Source: CALDOK01 sp964481655
GTDB lineage: Bacteria; Myxococcota_A; UBA796; JAFGLY01
DNA length: 64,000 bases
Reading direction: 5' to 3'
Assembly: GCA_964481655.1 (NCBI GenBank)
Contig: CAYZVO010000014.1
Span: 1 to 64,000, forward strand
Part shown: in pieces, positions 34,941-43,491 of the stretch
Position numbering within the stretch: the first letter of the stretch is position 1
Layout of the letters: the number at the start of each line of letters is the position of its first letter
Position numbers and translations under genes: made by a program
Notes under the pieces: generated by a model
Database searches by the model: none
What the model saw: only the letters and a program-made list of their open reading frames with translations
Told to the model about the DNA's origin: nothing

Positions 34941-35785
34941 GTGGCCTCCAGCACCCGGGCGGTGAGGATCATCGTGCCGTCTTGGTCCACCACCGAGCCG
35001 GCGCGGCCGGCCGCGGCGAAGGCGGCCCCGCCGGCCCGGCCCCCGGCGGGCCCCCGGCCGCGGCAGGCTTCGGGGGCCACCGCGTCGGGCCCGGGCGTCG
35101 GGGCGGGCAGGCGGGGGTTGATGCGCGTGGCGCGGGCCAGGATGGGGGCCCCGGGGAGGGGGTCCAGCCCCAGGTCCAGCTCGAGCCCCGGGCCGCTGCC
35201 GGCGGTGGAGATCAGCACGGCGGTCATGGCCTCGCCCAGCACGGTGTCGTTCGAGAAGGAGCGCCATGCGCGCTCGGTGTGTTCGTTCAGATCGTCGCCG
35301 GCCACGACGAGCACGGTCTCGGCCCGCCCCAGGGTCAGCAGGTCGATGCCCCGCATCAGAGCGGCCAGGCCCGATGCGCCACCGGCGGCGATGGTCTCGG
35401 AGGAGCCCTTCAGGCCCATGCCGATGCTCAGGTGGCCCACCGGCGCGTTGGTGACCGAGTTCTGGAAGGCCATGGGGCTGCAGGCCTTGGGGCCTTCGCG
35501 GTACAGCCGGTCCAGGAAGCGGCCCACGGGGACCAGCTCGCCCATGCCGTTGCCCCAGACCACCGGGAGGGTGTCCAGGTCGTCGCGACCCTCGAGCAGG
35601 GGGGCGGCGGTGGCCACCACCATGCGGGTCAAGCGGGACATCCGACGCCAGGGACCCGCGGCGACGCCCGCGGGACGCTTGGGGTTGGGAGCTGGTGCGG
35701 GACGCGGGGTGCCGGCCAGCAGATCGTCCAGCAGGCCGTCGGGCCCACCGGACACCCAGAGCTTCGAGGCGACGACGCGGATCAT
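34937..35785 (-). CDS. Ketosynthase-like protein lacking the active-site cysteine (chain-length-factor-like)
   Basis: A 282-residue protein related to the N-terminal half of beta-ketoacyl synthases: GNGMGELVPVG, AFQNSVTNAPVGHLSIGMGL and ETIAAGGASGLAALMRG align with the KS region around the nucleophile, but the Cys position is Gly136. No His-box of the C-terminal half is evident. It therefore cannot condense acyl groups. It overlaps KS 3 by 4 bases, so the two are probably made in equal amounts and form a heterodimer in which this protein plays a structural or chain-length role, as in type II systems and aryl-polyene clusters. The sequence after about residue 225 is low in complexity (Gly/Ala/Pro). 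Confidence 0.72.
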   Translation of the reverse strand: MIRVVASKLWVSGGPDGLLDDLLAGTPRPAPAPNPKRPAGVAAGPWRRMSRLTRMVVATAAPLLEGRDDLDTLPVVWGNGMGELVPVGRFLDRLYREGPKACSPMAFQNSVTNAPVGHLSIGMGLKGSSETIAAGGASGLAALMRGIDLLTLGRAETVLVVAGDDLNEHTERAWRSFSNDTVLGEAMTAVLISTAGSGPGLELDLGLDPLPGAPILARATRINPRLPAPTPGPDAVAPEACRGRGPAGGRAGGAAFAAAGRAGSVVDQDGTMILTARVLEAT

Positions 35786-36897
35786 GGCTCGTACCGGGTG
35801 AAGAGCAGGGCGGTGTTGTGGCCGCCGAAGGCGAAGTTGACGCTCATGGCGGCCTCGAGGGGGCTGTTCTGGCTGCGGGTGAGCAGGTTCAGGCCCGGGA
35901 AGGCGGAGCCGTCCGCCCCCTGGTGTTTCACCATGCGGCCGGTCTTCACCGCCAGCGCGGTGATCACGGCCTCGAGGGCCCCGGCGGCGCCCAGGGTGTG
36001 GCCCACCGCGCCCTTGATGCCGGTGACAGCCGCCGAGGGCAGCTCGCGCTTCAGGACCTCGGCCTCGATCTCGTCGTTGATGGGGGTGCCGGTGGCGTGG
36101 GCGCAGACCCAGCCCACACGGTCTGCGGGGAGCTTGCCCAGGGCCTGCCGGATGGCGCGGCCCGCGGCGTGGCCCCCGGGCTCGGGGGCGGTCAGCCGGT
36201 GGGCGTCGGAGCTGTTGCCGTAGCCGGCCAGCAGGGCGATGGGGGTGGCGCCGCGGGCGAGGGCGGCGTCCAGGGGCTCGAGCAGCAGCGCCGCGCCGGC
36301 CTCGCCCAGGTTGAGGCCCCGGCGGTCGGCGGAGAAGGGGCGGCAGGGCTCCGGGTCGTACAGCCCCAGGCTGGCGAAGCCGTGCACGGTGGTGTCGCAC
36401 AGGGCGTCGGCGCCGAAGGCGAGGGCCGCGGGAGCCCGACCCACGCGCACCAGGTCGGCGGCCGCGCCCACCGCGCAGGCGCCGGAGGTGCAGGCGGTGG
36501 ACAGGGACAGCTGGGGGCCGGTGGTGCCCAGAGACCAGGCGACGCGAGCGGTGGGCGCATGGGCCAGCTGGTCCCAGATGTCGAAGTAGCCGCCCTTGTC
36601 CTCGGCCAGGCGGCGCCAGGACTCCTCACAGGGGCCCATGTCGGCGCTGGTGGTGGCGCCCACCAGCGCGAGGCCCTCGGGGATCGGGGCCTCGCCCAGG
36701 GCCTCGCGGCAGACGGCGTCCGCCAGGCTCGAGGTCGAGCGCCACTGGCCTCCGTCGCGCGTCCCCACGGGGCCGCGTTCGCCCCAGGTGGGCGCACCCT
36801 CGAGCCCGTTGTGGCCCATCCACAGGCGCCGGAACACGGTGGGGGCGTCGGTGCCCAGCGCGCAGAAGGCGCCCACTCCGGTGATGGCGATGATCAT
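35782..36897 (-). CDS. Beta-ketoacyl synthase (KS 3)
   Basis: A 371-residue ketosynthase, somewhat shorter than FabF because the N-terminal region is compact. The active site is intact: C136 in STACTSGACAV, H267 in CAHATGTPIND, K295 and H300 in IKGAVGHTLGAAG, ending FAFGGHNTALLF. It overlaps both neighbours by 4 bases. It pairs with the degenerate KS-like protein downstream and may be the heterodimeric elongating enzyme of the pathway. Confidence 0.9.
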   Translation of the reverse strand: MIIAITGVGAFCALGTDAPTVFRRLWMGHNGLEGAPTWGERGPVGTRDGGQWRSTSSLADAVCREALGEAPIPEGLALVGATTSADMGPCEESWRRLAEDKGGYFDIWDQLAHAPTARVAWSLGTTGPQLSLSTACTSGACAVGAAADLVRVGRAPAALAFGADALCDTTVHGFASLGLYDPEPCRPFSADRRGLNLGEAGAALLLEPLDAALARGATPIALLAGYGNSSDAHRLTAPEPGGHAAGRAIRQALGKLPADRVGWVCAHATGTPINDEIEAEVLKRELPSAAVTGIKGAVGHTLGAAGALEAVITALAVKTGRMVKHQGADGSAFPGLNLLTRSQNSPLEAAMSVNFAFGGHNTALLFTRYEP

Positions 36898-37562
36898 GGT
36901 GCGGGGGTCTCCAGGGGCTTTTGGGCCACGAAGATGAGGTTGGCGAAGGGGGTGCCGTCGTGGCAGGGGGCGACGCTCACGCTGAGCCCGCTGGCCTCGA
37001 TCGCTCCTCGCAGCTGCTCGGCCGGGCGAAAGAACACCCCGTCGCCGCGGTGTCGTCCGATGGCCACGGCCACGGTCTCGAAGGCCCGCAGCACCGCGGT
37101 GCGCAGCCCGCCGTCGGCCTGGCCGTCGCGGACGATGAGCAGGCCGCCGGGGGCCAGCTGAGCGGCCATGCGGGCGATGGCGTCGTCCTGCTGATCCGGG
37201 GGCATGTAGTGCAGCACGTCGAGGCAGGTGATGAGGGCCGCGGTGGGTAGGGCCAGCTCTCGCAGGTCGCCCACCCGCAGCTCGAGCCGGGGCTCGCCCT
37301 GCAGGGCGACGCGGGCCAGCTCGACCCGGCGCTCGTCGTGGTCGATGCCCACCAGCTCCAGCGCCGGGGCCACGGCTCGGATCAGGGCCAGCAGGTAGCC
37401 CTCGCCGCAGCCGACATCGAGCACGACGCCGGACTCCGGCAGCCGCTCGATCACGGCGGCGTAGGCCGGGTCCCGGGACAGCTTGCCCCGGGCGAAGCCG
37501 TGGGCCGTGCGCCCACCGACCCGGTAGCGGTCGGCCACCTGCTCGATGGGCAGGGCTACCAT
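36894..37562 (-). CDS. SAM-dependent class I methyltransferase
   Basis: A 222-residue Rossmann-fold methyltransferase with the SAM-binding VLDVGCGEGYLLAL (residues 47-60), an acidic LVGIDHDE at the end of strand 2 and LITCLDVLHYMPP. The N-terminal ARGKLSRDPAY resembles small methyltransferases in aryl-polyene and flexirubin clusters, which methylate the aryl head group. It overlaps KS 3 by 4 bases and the PlsC gene by 7, so it is cotranscribed. Ring C- or O-methylation is the expected reaction but the position cannot be told. Confidence 0.82.
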   Translation of the reverse strand: MVALPIEQVADRYRVGGRTAHGFARGKLSRDPAYAAVIERLPESGVVLDVGCGEGYLLALIRAVAPALELVGIDHDERRVELARVALQGEPRLELRVGDLRELALPTAALITCLDVLHYMPPDQQDDAIARMAAQLAPGGLLIVRDGQADGGLRTAVLRAFETVAVAIGRHRGDGVFFRPAEQLRGAIEASGLSVSVAPCHDGTPFANLIFVAQKPLETPAP

Positions 37563-38311
37563 CCGGTCTCCTCCCGCAGCTCCGCCAGGGCTCCGGAGAT
37601 CGCCTCGTGGGCCCTGTTCGAGAGCTTGCGAGCGGTGGAGTGCTCCGCCGGAAGCAGGGGGGGCAGCACCTGCATCCTGATGAGGGTGTAGGGGTTCTGC
37701 ACGGGCAGCTTGCCCTTGGCCAGGGCGCGGTGGGTGCCCAGGATGGCCACCGGCAGCACCGGGGTGTCGGTGTCCTTGGCCAGGCGGAAGGCGCCGCGGT
37801 GGAAGCGCTGCAGCTGGGCATCCACCGAGCGGGTGCCCTCTGGGAAGATCAGCACCGAGATGCCGTTGTCCAGGGCCTCGAGGCAGCGGGACATGAACAG
37901 CTGGACGCTCTCTTCCGAGCTGGCGTCCAGGGGGATCTGCTTGCAGAAGCTCATGTACCAGCCCATGAAGGGCACCCGGAACAGCGAGGTCTTGCCCACC
38001 ACCCGCTGCAGCGTGGGCAGGCCCAGGCAGCTCGGGATGTCGAGCACCGAGCTGTGGTTGCAGACCATCACATAGGGGCCGTCGCCCACCCGCTCGACGC
38101 CGCGGCGCTCGATGGGGAAGGACAGCTCGGCCCAGAACAGCAGCTTGCCCCAGATCCAGTGGTTGACCCACAGCGACAGCTTGCGCTGGGGATCGAAGGG
38201 CCAGGCCACCAGCTGACCGACCACCCCCACGAAGATGTTGAGGGTGGAGACGCTCAGGAAGATGGTCCAGGCCAGCCAGGAGGCCAGCGTCCGGAAGATT
38301 CTCTGCGGCAT
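37556..38311 (-). CDS. 1-acyl-glycerol-3-phosphate-type acyltransferase (PlsC family)
   Basis: A 251-residue membrane-bound acyltransferase: N-terminal helix (residues 10-36), the catalytic NH86SSVLD91 (H-x4-D) box and FPEGTRS (156-162). It transfers an acyl chain from ACP or CoA to a glycerolipid hydroxyl. At the head of the 38.3-31.75 kb operon it is likely to handle the polyene acyl group or the lipid that carries it. The ATG at 38311 has no clear ribosome site. A hairpin with GC-rich stem lies 57 bases upstream. Confidence 0.88.
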   Translation of the reverse strand: MPQRIFRTLASWLAWTIFLSVSTLNIFVGVVGQLVAWPFDPQRKLSLWVNHWIWGKLLFWAELSFPIERRGVERVGDGPYVMVCNHSSVLDIPSCLGLPTLQRVVGKTSLFRVPFMGWYMSFCKQIPLDASSEESVQLFMSRCLEALDNGISVLIFPEGTRSVDAQLQRFHRGAFRLAKDTDTPVLPVAILGTHRALAKGKLPVQNPYTLIRMQVLPPLLPAEHSTARKLSNRAHEAISGALAELREETGW

Positions 38312-38367
38312 GGCGCGGTTCTAACGAGGAACGAGGCGGAGGACCCGTGGCCCAGAACGCAGACGAA

Positions 38368-38406
38368 CCTCCACCCAGCGGCCGGAGGGGCCGCTGAGCG
38401 TGGAGG
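38368..38406. other. Intergenic long hairpin
   Basis: CCTCCAC (38368) pairs with GTGGAGG (to 38406), and inside it CAGCGGCC pairs with GGCCGCTG around a 5-base loop. It lies in the gap between the PlsC gene start and the end of the RNA-binding protein gene and could be part of the terminator region of the latter or a leader structure of the former. Confidence 0.45.
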
Positions 38407-38420
38407 TGATGCTGTGCTGT

Positions 38421-38439
38421 GGCGGGGCTTCACCCCGCC
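38421..38439 (-). terminator. Terminator hairpin of the RNA-binding protein gene
   Basis: GGCGGGG, a 5-base loop and CCCCGCC form a perfect 7-bp stem 12 bases after the stop codon of the glycine-rich RNA-binding protein. There is no T-run, as is common in such GC-rich genomes. Confidence 0.5.
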
Positions 38440-38451
38440 GACGTGCCGGGG

Positions 38452-38871
38452 CTAGTCCCAGCCGCCGCGGCCGCCGCCGCCGCCGCCGCCGCCGCCACGG
38501 TAGCCGCCGCCACCGCCGCCACCGCCGCGATAGCCACCGCCGCCGCCGCCGCCGCCGCCGCCGCGGTACCCACCGCCGCCGCCGCCGCCGCGGTACCCGC
38601 CGCCGCCGCCACCGCGGCCACCCTGGCGCTCACGGGCCAGGTCGATGCGGATGGTGCGGCCGTCGAGCTCGGAGCCGTTCATGGCGTCCATCGCCGCCTG
38701 CGCGGCCTCTTCGGTGGTGAAGGTGACGAAGCCGAAGCCGCGGGAGCGGCCGGTGTCACGGTCGGTGATCACGCGGGCGTCGGTCACTTCGCCGTGGGCT
38801 TCGAAGGCCTGCTTCAGGCTCGCGTCATCAGTGGCCCAGGCAAGTCCGCCTACGAACAGTCTCTTGGACAT
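38452..38871 (-). CDS. Glycine-rich RRM RNA-binding protein
   Basis: A 139-residue protein: one RNA recognition motif at residues 1-80 with RNP2 (LFVGGL) and RNP1 (RGFGFVTF), followed by a C-terminal tail of GGGGYR-type repeats ending in RGGWD. It binds single-stranded RNA; bacterial relatives are induced by cold and act as chaperones. AGGAAGAG precedes the ATG. The tail is encoded by a long CCG/GCC run (38459-38630), a likely hotspot for length change. It separates two blocks of polyene genes and is probably independent of them. Confidence 0.9.
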   Translation of the reverse strand: MSKRLFVGGLAWATDDASLKQAFEAHGEVTDARVITDRDTGRSRGFGFVTFTTEEAAQAAMDAMNGSELDGRTIRIDLARERQGGRGGGGGGYRGGGGGGGYRGGGGGGGGGGYRGGGGGGGGYRGGGGGGGGGRGGWD

Positions 38872-39065
38872 TCCAGTCTCTTCCTGTAGTGCGCGCCCCG
38901 AATCCAGGGCGCTCGTTTCGATGGCAGCACGATGGATCATCGGCGATCCAGCGCCTGCGCAGGGACCCTATGGTGATGACCTGCGCGGCGCCAGAAACGT
39001 CACGCGGAAGCGGCGATGCGGTGGAGAGGGAGGGGGAGCGCGGCGTTTCTGGTTAGCTGGGCCCG

Positions 39066-39839
39066 ATGCGCAGGCTGCTGCCCGTCTTCGTCGGCTCGCT
39101 GGTCCTGGCCCTGGTCGGGGCCGGGCTGTTCCGGGTCGGCTGGCTGCCCGGTGGGGGGCTGCTGTTCCTGCTGGCGGCTGCGGCGCTGTTGATCCTGGCG
39201 GGCTTCGTCGTCGCCTCGGCCTGGCCGCGGCTGCAGGTCTACGCCCCCGCAGTGCTGCGGGGATCTGCGGTCCGCAGGCAGGTCGCGCTGACCTTCGACG
39301 ACGGGCCCGATCCCGAGTCCACCCCCGCGCTGCTCGCGGCCCTGGACGCGGTCGGCGCCCGGGCGACCTTCTTCGTGTTGATCGACGCTGCCGAACGCCA
39401 CCCGGAGCTGATCCGGGCCATCGCCGCGAGGCATGAGCTGGCCCTGCACGGCCCGAGCCACGACGCCAAGCTCGCCTTCGCCTCCCCGGCGGCCGGTGCG
39501 GCGGCGCTCACGGCGGCCCAGCGGCGTCTCGAGGAGCTCTCCGGCCAGCCGGTGCGCTGGTACCGGCCTCCCTTCGGGGTCACCAGCCCACGGCTGGGCG
39601 CGGCCCTGGCGAAGACCGAGCTGCAGCTGGTCTGGTGTTCGCTGCGGACCGGCGACGGTGTGGGGTGCAGCACCGACGCGCTGCGTCGCGCTTGCGGCCT
39701 CGCCATGGCCGGCGACATCGTGCTGCTGCACGAAGGCCCCCGCCCGGCGCGGGAGGCGCTCCCCGTTATCTTGCAGGACCTGCGGGCCCGGGGCCTCGAG
39801 CCCGTCACCGTGGGCACACTCCTGGAGCCACAGCCTTGA
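39066..39839 (+). CDS. Polysaccharide deacetylase (NodB homology) membrane-anchored
   Basis: A 257-residue protein with two N-terminal membrane helices (residues 1-50) and a carbohydrate esterase 4 domain. TFDDGPDPESTP carries the catalytic Asp pair (motif 1), ALHGPSHD the metal histidines (motif 2, slightly atypical) and RWYRPPFGVTSPRL the RxPxG motif 3. It removes N-acetyl groups from a surface glycan or glycolipid. Its TGA overlaps the TTG start of KS 4, so it is in the same operon as the polyene enzymes. It may modify the sugar of the carrier lipid. Confidence 0.8.
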   Translation: MRRLLPVFVGSLVLALVGAGLFRVGWLPGGGLLFLLAAAALLILAGFVVASAWPRLQVYAPAVLRGSAVRRQVALTFDDGPDPESTPALLAALDAVGARATFFVLIDAAERHPELIRAIAARHELALHGPSHDAKLAFASPAAGAAALTAAQRRLEELSGQPVRWYRPPFGVTSPRLGAALAKTELQLVWCSLRTGDGVGCSTDALRRACGLAMAGDIVLLHEGPRPAREALPVILQDLRARGLEPVTVGTLLEPQP

Positions 39840-40870
39840 ACTTGGTCATCACCGGCGTCGGTGTCGTCAGCGCGGCGGGCCGCGGACTCGATCCTCTCGA
39901 GCGCCTGCTGCGCGACGGCGGAGACGCCTTCGCCGACGCCCCGCCCTATCCCTCCGACGGCCTGAGCCGGCCCCGCTGCGCCATCCTCCGTGATCTCGAC
40001 CGCGAGCGGCCGGCGGAAGCGCTGCTGCGGGACGCCGCCGCTCAGGCCCTCGCCGAGGCGGGCCTCGAACCCGGCCCGCGGGTGGGGCTGATCATCGGGA
40101 CCTCGAGCGGCAACATCTCCGGCCCCTGGGAGCGCTGGCACCGGGCGGTGCTCGCCGGTCAGGACGCCTCCGAGGACGGCTGTGGCCGCGACGAGCCGAC
40201 CACCGCGCTGGCCCGGGAGCTGGGCGTCACCGGCCCCTGCATGACCCTCTCCATCGCCTGCGCCTCGGGCACCGGGGCCTTCGCCATGGCCGCCGGCTGG
40301 CTCGAGGAAGGGCTGGCGGACACGGTGCTGGTGGGCGGGGTGGACGCCCTGTCCCTCTACATCCACGCCGGCTTCAACGGGCTGGGGGCCCTGTCCCTGG
40401 ACGGGGCGTGCCCCTACCATCCCGATCGCGACGGCCTGACCCTGGGCGAGGGCGCCGCGGTGCTGGTGCTCGAGCGGGCCGAGGCCGCCGCGGCGCGAGG
40501 CGCGACCCCCCACGCGCGGCTGCTCGGCGCCGGCCTGGCCGCCGATGCCACCCACATCTCCGCCCCCCACCGCGAAGGCCGGGGCGCCGCCGACGCCATG
40601 GAGGCGGCCCTGCAGGATGGCGGGGTCGATCCCGCGGCGGTGGACATGGTCTCCCTGCACGGCACGGGCACGGTCTTCAACGACGCCATGGAGGCCCGCG
40701 CCATGCGGCGCATCTTCGGTGATCGCCCCGTGGCCTTCCACGGCATCAAGCACGCCATCGGCCACACCCTCGGCGCGGCCGGGGCCATCGAGGCCGCGGT
40801 GTTGGTGGGTGCGCTCCGCGGCGGCTGGCAGCCGCCGGCTCCCGCGGGGCTAGCTGACGCCCGGCCCGTC
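39836..40870 (+). CDS. Beta-ketoacyl synthase (KS 4), 3' end damaged
   Basis: About 340 residues of a ketosynthase are readable. The start is probably TTG at 39836 (NLVITGVGVV), overlapping the preceding stop, with GGAG 9 bases upstream. The active site is intact: C142 in SIACASGTGAF, H275 in SLHGTGTVFND, K305 and H310 in IKHAIGHTLGAAG. The reading then enters a G/C homopolymer stretch at 40876 and the last 40 or so residues, including the usual FGFGGxN strand, are not recognisable. I take this as an assembly fault rather than a true truncation. Confidence 0.8.
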
Positions 40871-40875
40871 GTCGC

Positions 40876-41006
40876 GCCCCCCCCGGCCCCCCCCCCCCCG
40901 CCCGGGCGCCCGCGGGGGGGGGGGGGGGGGTGGGGGGGGCGGGGGGCGGGCCCCGGGGGGGGGGGGCCTGGGGGTGGGGGGTGGGGGGGGGCGGGGGCCC
41001 CGACGC
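40876..41006. other. Low-complexity G/C homopolymer tract, probable assembly fault
   Basis: About 130 bases of almost only C then G runs lie exactly where the end of one ketosynthase and the start of the next protein should be. The expected coding content does not fit in this length, so sequence is missing or wrong here. It should not be read as a natural repeat. Confidence 0.7.
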
Positions 41007-41427
41007 CCCCGAGCGCTTCCGGCGGCTGAACCGCTACGTGCGCACCGGCCTGGTGGCCCTGCGGCGGCTCATCGCGCAGCTGCCCGCGCCCCCACCGCCG
41101 GACACCGGCCTGGTGCTGGCCAGCCCCGCCAACTGCCGCGGGGTGGACCTGCGCTACCACCAGCGCCTGGTCAAACGAGGCGCGGCCCAGGCCTCCCGGC
41201 TCGACTTCGTCTACACCGTGCCCGGCGCGCCCCTGGCCGAAGCCACCATCCACTGGGACCTGCGCGGGCCGCCGGTGGTGCTGGTGGGCCCCATGGACCA
41301 GGCGCGGGACGAAGCCGCCCGCCTCATCCGGCGCGGGCGGGCCACCCGCCTGCTGGCCCTGGGCCTCGACGCCCCGGCCCAGGATCAGCCCGCCGTGGCC
41401 ACGGCCTGCTACCTGGAGCGCGCATGA
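41002..41427 (+). CDS. Degenerate ketosynthase-like protein, 5' end damaged
   Basis: About 141 readable residues from DAPERFRRLNRYVR to CYLERA at the stop. It resembles the N-terminal ketosynthase-like protein at 34937 (compare RRMSRLTRMVV there), with LVLASPANCRGVDL and IHWDLRGPPVVLVGP segments, but has no nucleophile cysteine. Small KS-like proteins of this kind occur in aryl-polyene clusters beside a full ketosynthase. The true start is lost in the adjacent homopolymer tract. Its TGA overlaps the thioesterase ATG. Confidence 0.6.
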   Translation, partial: DAPERFRRLNRYVRTGLVALRRLIAQLPAPPPPDTGLVLASPANCRGVDLRYHQRLVKRGAAQASRLDFVYTVPGAPLAEATIHWDLRGPPVVLVGPMDQARDEAARLIRRGRATRLLALGLDAPAQDQPAVATACYLERA

Positions 41428-41888
41428 GCCCCCGCCGCCGCAAGCGCGAGGATCTCGGCCCCTACCTCGAGCACCGGGCCTACCTGCGGGTGCGCTTCCA
41501 GGACGTGGACTCCATCCACGTGGTCTGGCACGGCCACTACCTGTCCTACTTCGAGCATGGCCGCGAGAGCTTCGGCGAGGAGTACGGCCTGGGCTATCAG
41601 GACGTGAAGGCCGCCGGCCTGGTGGCGCCGGTGGTGCACGTCAGCTGCGACTACCTGGCCCCCGCCCGCTTCGGCGACGAGCTCACCATCGTCACTCGGC
41701 TGCACGCCACGGATCGGGCCGTCGTGGAGCTGTCCTACGAGGTCCGGCGCGCGGCGGACGAGTCGCTCTTGGCCAAGGGCCGCACCCGCCAGGTCTTCAC
41801 CGACCACGAGGGCAACCTCATCCTCAACCAGCCCGATCTGATGCGCCGCTTCTACGAGCAGTGGGAGGATCAGCTCGTCCACGAGTGA
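41424..41888 (+). CDS. 4HBT-type acyl-CoA/ACP thioesterase
   Basis: A 154-residue hotdog thioesterase of the YbgC/FadM type: RFQDVDSIHVVWHGHYLSYFEHGRESF carries the Asp and His-Gly-His pattern of the 4-hydroxybenzoyl-CoA thioesterase family, split at residues 24-50. It would release acyl chains from ACP or CoA, as the thioesterase of aryl-polyene clusters does, or edit stalled intermediates. The ATG overlaps the preceding stop (ATGA), and 34 bases separate it from the next, unrelated-looking surface protein. Confidence 0.85.
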   Translation: MSPRRRKREDLGPYLEHRAYLRVRFQDVDSIHVVWHGHYLSYFEHGRESFGEEYGLGYQDVKAAGLVAPVVHVSCDYLAPARFGDELTIVTRLHATDRAVVELSYEVRRAADESLLAKGRTRQVFTDHEGNLILNQPDLMRRFYEQWEDQLVHE

Positions 41889-41922
41889 TCCCCCCGCGGC
41901 CGGCCTCGCCCCAGGAGCCCCC

Positions 41923-43491
41923 ATGACGCTCGTCGCCCTGCTGCTGGCCCTCCCCGGCGCCCACGGGGCCGAGCTCTTCGAGGGCTGGGCCTTCTACCTC
42001 GGAGATCCCCACTTCCACAGCGGGGCCTCGGGGGATGGCGGCTCCACCGACATCGGGGCCTGCACCACCGGCGACTGCGCGGCCCTGGCCGACGTCCAGG
42101 CCAACGCCGCCGCCGCCGGCCTGGACTGGGTGAGCCTGACCGACCACGTCAACGGCAACGACGCGGCCTCGGAGGGGGCCTTCGACACCGTCTGGGCCGC
42201 GATGCTGGACGCCCACGATCCCGACGGCGGCCTGGTGGTCGTGCCCGGGGTGGAGCTGTGGTTCCTGCGGGGCGAGCAGCTCATCGGCCACAAGAACCTC
42301 TACTGGTTCGGCGAGGACCGGGATCTGCGGGACGTCAGCTGGGACGACGTGACCTTCAACGGCACGGGCATGGGCCTGTCGGACTGCGAGGACCTGTGGG
42401 AGTGGGTCGAGGACACCGATCGCGTCTGGGGCGACCTGCTGCTCATCGCGCACCACCCCGGCGTCACCGGCGACATGGTCACCGACTGGACCTGCCACAC
42501 CCAGGACCGGGCTCCGATCTTCTCGCCCTCGGTGGAGATCTACTCGGAGCACGGCAGCTCCATGGAGGCCGAGCCGTCCTACGACCCTCCCGACCTGGGC
42601 ACCGAGCCGCTGTCCACCATGGACCACGTGCTGGACGTGGACGGCTGGGGTCTGCGCCTGGGCTTCATGGGGGGCACCGACGCCCACGACACCCGGCCCG
42701 GCTCCACCTGCGATCTCGACGGCGTGCAGACCATGCAGCCCTACGGCGGCGGGCTCACCGTGGTGGTGGCCCCCGACAGCGAGCCCTTCGACCGCGCCAC
42801 CATCCACGACGCCCTTGTGGCCCGGCGCAGCTACGCCAGCAGCGGGCCCCTGCTGCCCGCCCTGGTGGAGGTCCACTCCGAGGGGACGCCCATCGGCGGC
42901 ATGGGGGACGAGCTGGCGATCCCGGCCGAGCAGTCGGTGGATCTCGAGGTGAAGGTGCCCGCCGATCTCGCCCATCACGTCAGCAGCGTGCGCCTGGTGG
43001 GGACCGCGTGGGAGCAGGCCCTGGACCCCTCTGGCGACGGCGCCTGGAGCACCCACATCGCGGCGGGCGCGTTGCCCCCCTGGGCCTATGCCGAGCTCCG
43101 CATCGACGGCGCCTCCTGGTGGGGCGACGGCGGCTGCGCCGACGGCGGGGACACCCAGGACGAGCTGCTCTGGCTCTCCCCCACCTGGTTCGACGAGGGT
43201 GAGGGGGACTTCGACGGCGACGGCGTCACCTGGGCCGAGGGCGACTGCGACGACGGCGACCCGAGCGTGAGCCCCGATCTCCCCGAGGACTGCTCGTCGG
43301 GCGTGGACGACGACTGCGACGGGCTGGTCGATGGCGAGGACCCGGACTGTGAGGGCGTCGAGGACACCGGGCCCGAGGGCACGGACCCCGACGACCCCCA
43401 GGGCTGCGGCTGTGGGGCGGTGCCCGCTGCGGGCGGCGCCTGGCTGCTGGCCGTGGTGGCCCTGATCGGTGTGCGGAGGCGCCGGTCCTAG
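41923..43491 (+). CDS. Secreted PHP-domain metal-dependent phosphoesterase-like protein with MYXO-CTERM-like tail
   Basis: A 522-residue surface protein. The signal peptide (MTLVALLLALPGAHG) is followed by a PHP domain with H30 and H32 in GDPHFHSG, SLTDHVNG, LLIAHHPG and GGTDAHDT, the metal ligands of PHP phosphoesterases. A second beta-rich region (residues 300-430) precedes one MopE-type repeat (DFDGDGVTWAEGDCDDGD, CSSGVDDDCDGLVDG). The C-terminus has CGCG, a hydrophobic helix and RRRRS, the layout of the MYXO-CTERM sorting signal. It is probably a cell-surface-anchored hydrolase. Nothing ties it to polyene synthesis except position. Confidence 0.82.
   Translation: MTLVALLLALPGAHGAELFEGWAFYLGDPHFHSGASGDGGSTDIGACTTGDCAALADVQANAAAAGLDWVSLTDHVNGNDAASEGAFDTVWAAMLDAHDPDGGLVVVPGVELWFLRGEQLIGHKNLYWFGEDRDLRDVSWDDVTFNGTGMGLSDCEDLWEWVEDTDRVWGDLLLIAHHPGVTGDMVTDWTCHTQDRAPIFSPSVEIYSEHGSSMEAEPSYDPPDLGTEPLSTMDHVLDVDGWGLRLGFMGGTDAHDTRPGSTCDLDGVQTMQPYGGGLTVVVAPDSEPFDRATIHDALVARRSYASSGPLLPALVEVHSEGTPIGGMGDELAIPAEQSVDLEVKVPADLAHHVSSVRLVGTAWEQALDPSGDGAWSTHIAAGALPPWAYAELRIDGASWWGDGGCADGGDTQDELLWLSPTWFDEGEGDFDGDGVTWAEGDCDDGDPSVSPDLPEDCSSGVDDDCDGLVDGEDPDCEGVEDTGPEGTDPDDPQGCGCGAVPAAGGAWLLAVVALIGVRRRRS

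Noticed and set aside
32085..35267. A 1060-residue receptor starting upstream at 35267
   Set aside because: The extension is antisense-like Arg/Gly-rich sequence within the overlapping ketosynthase-like gene; the ATG at 34940 gives a clean signal peptide and ATGA overlap.
40876..41006. A natural G-quadruplex or regulatory G-tract
   Set aside because: It falls exactly where coding sequence of two proteins should join and resembles the run beside the N gap, so an assembly fault is likelier.
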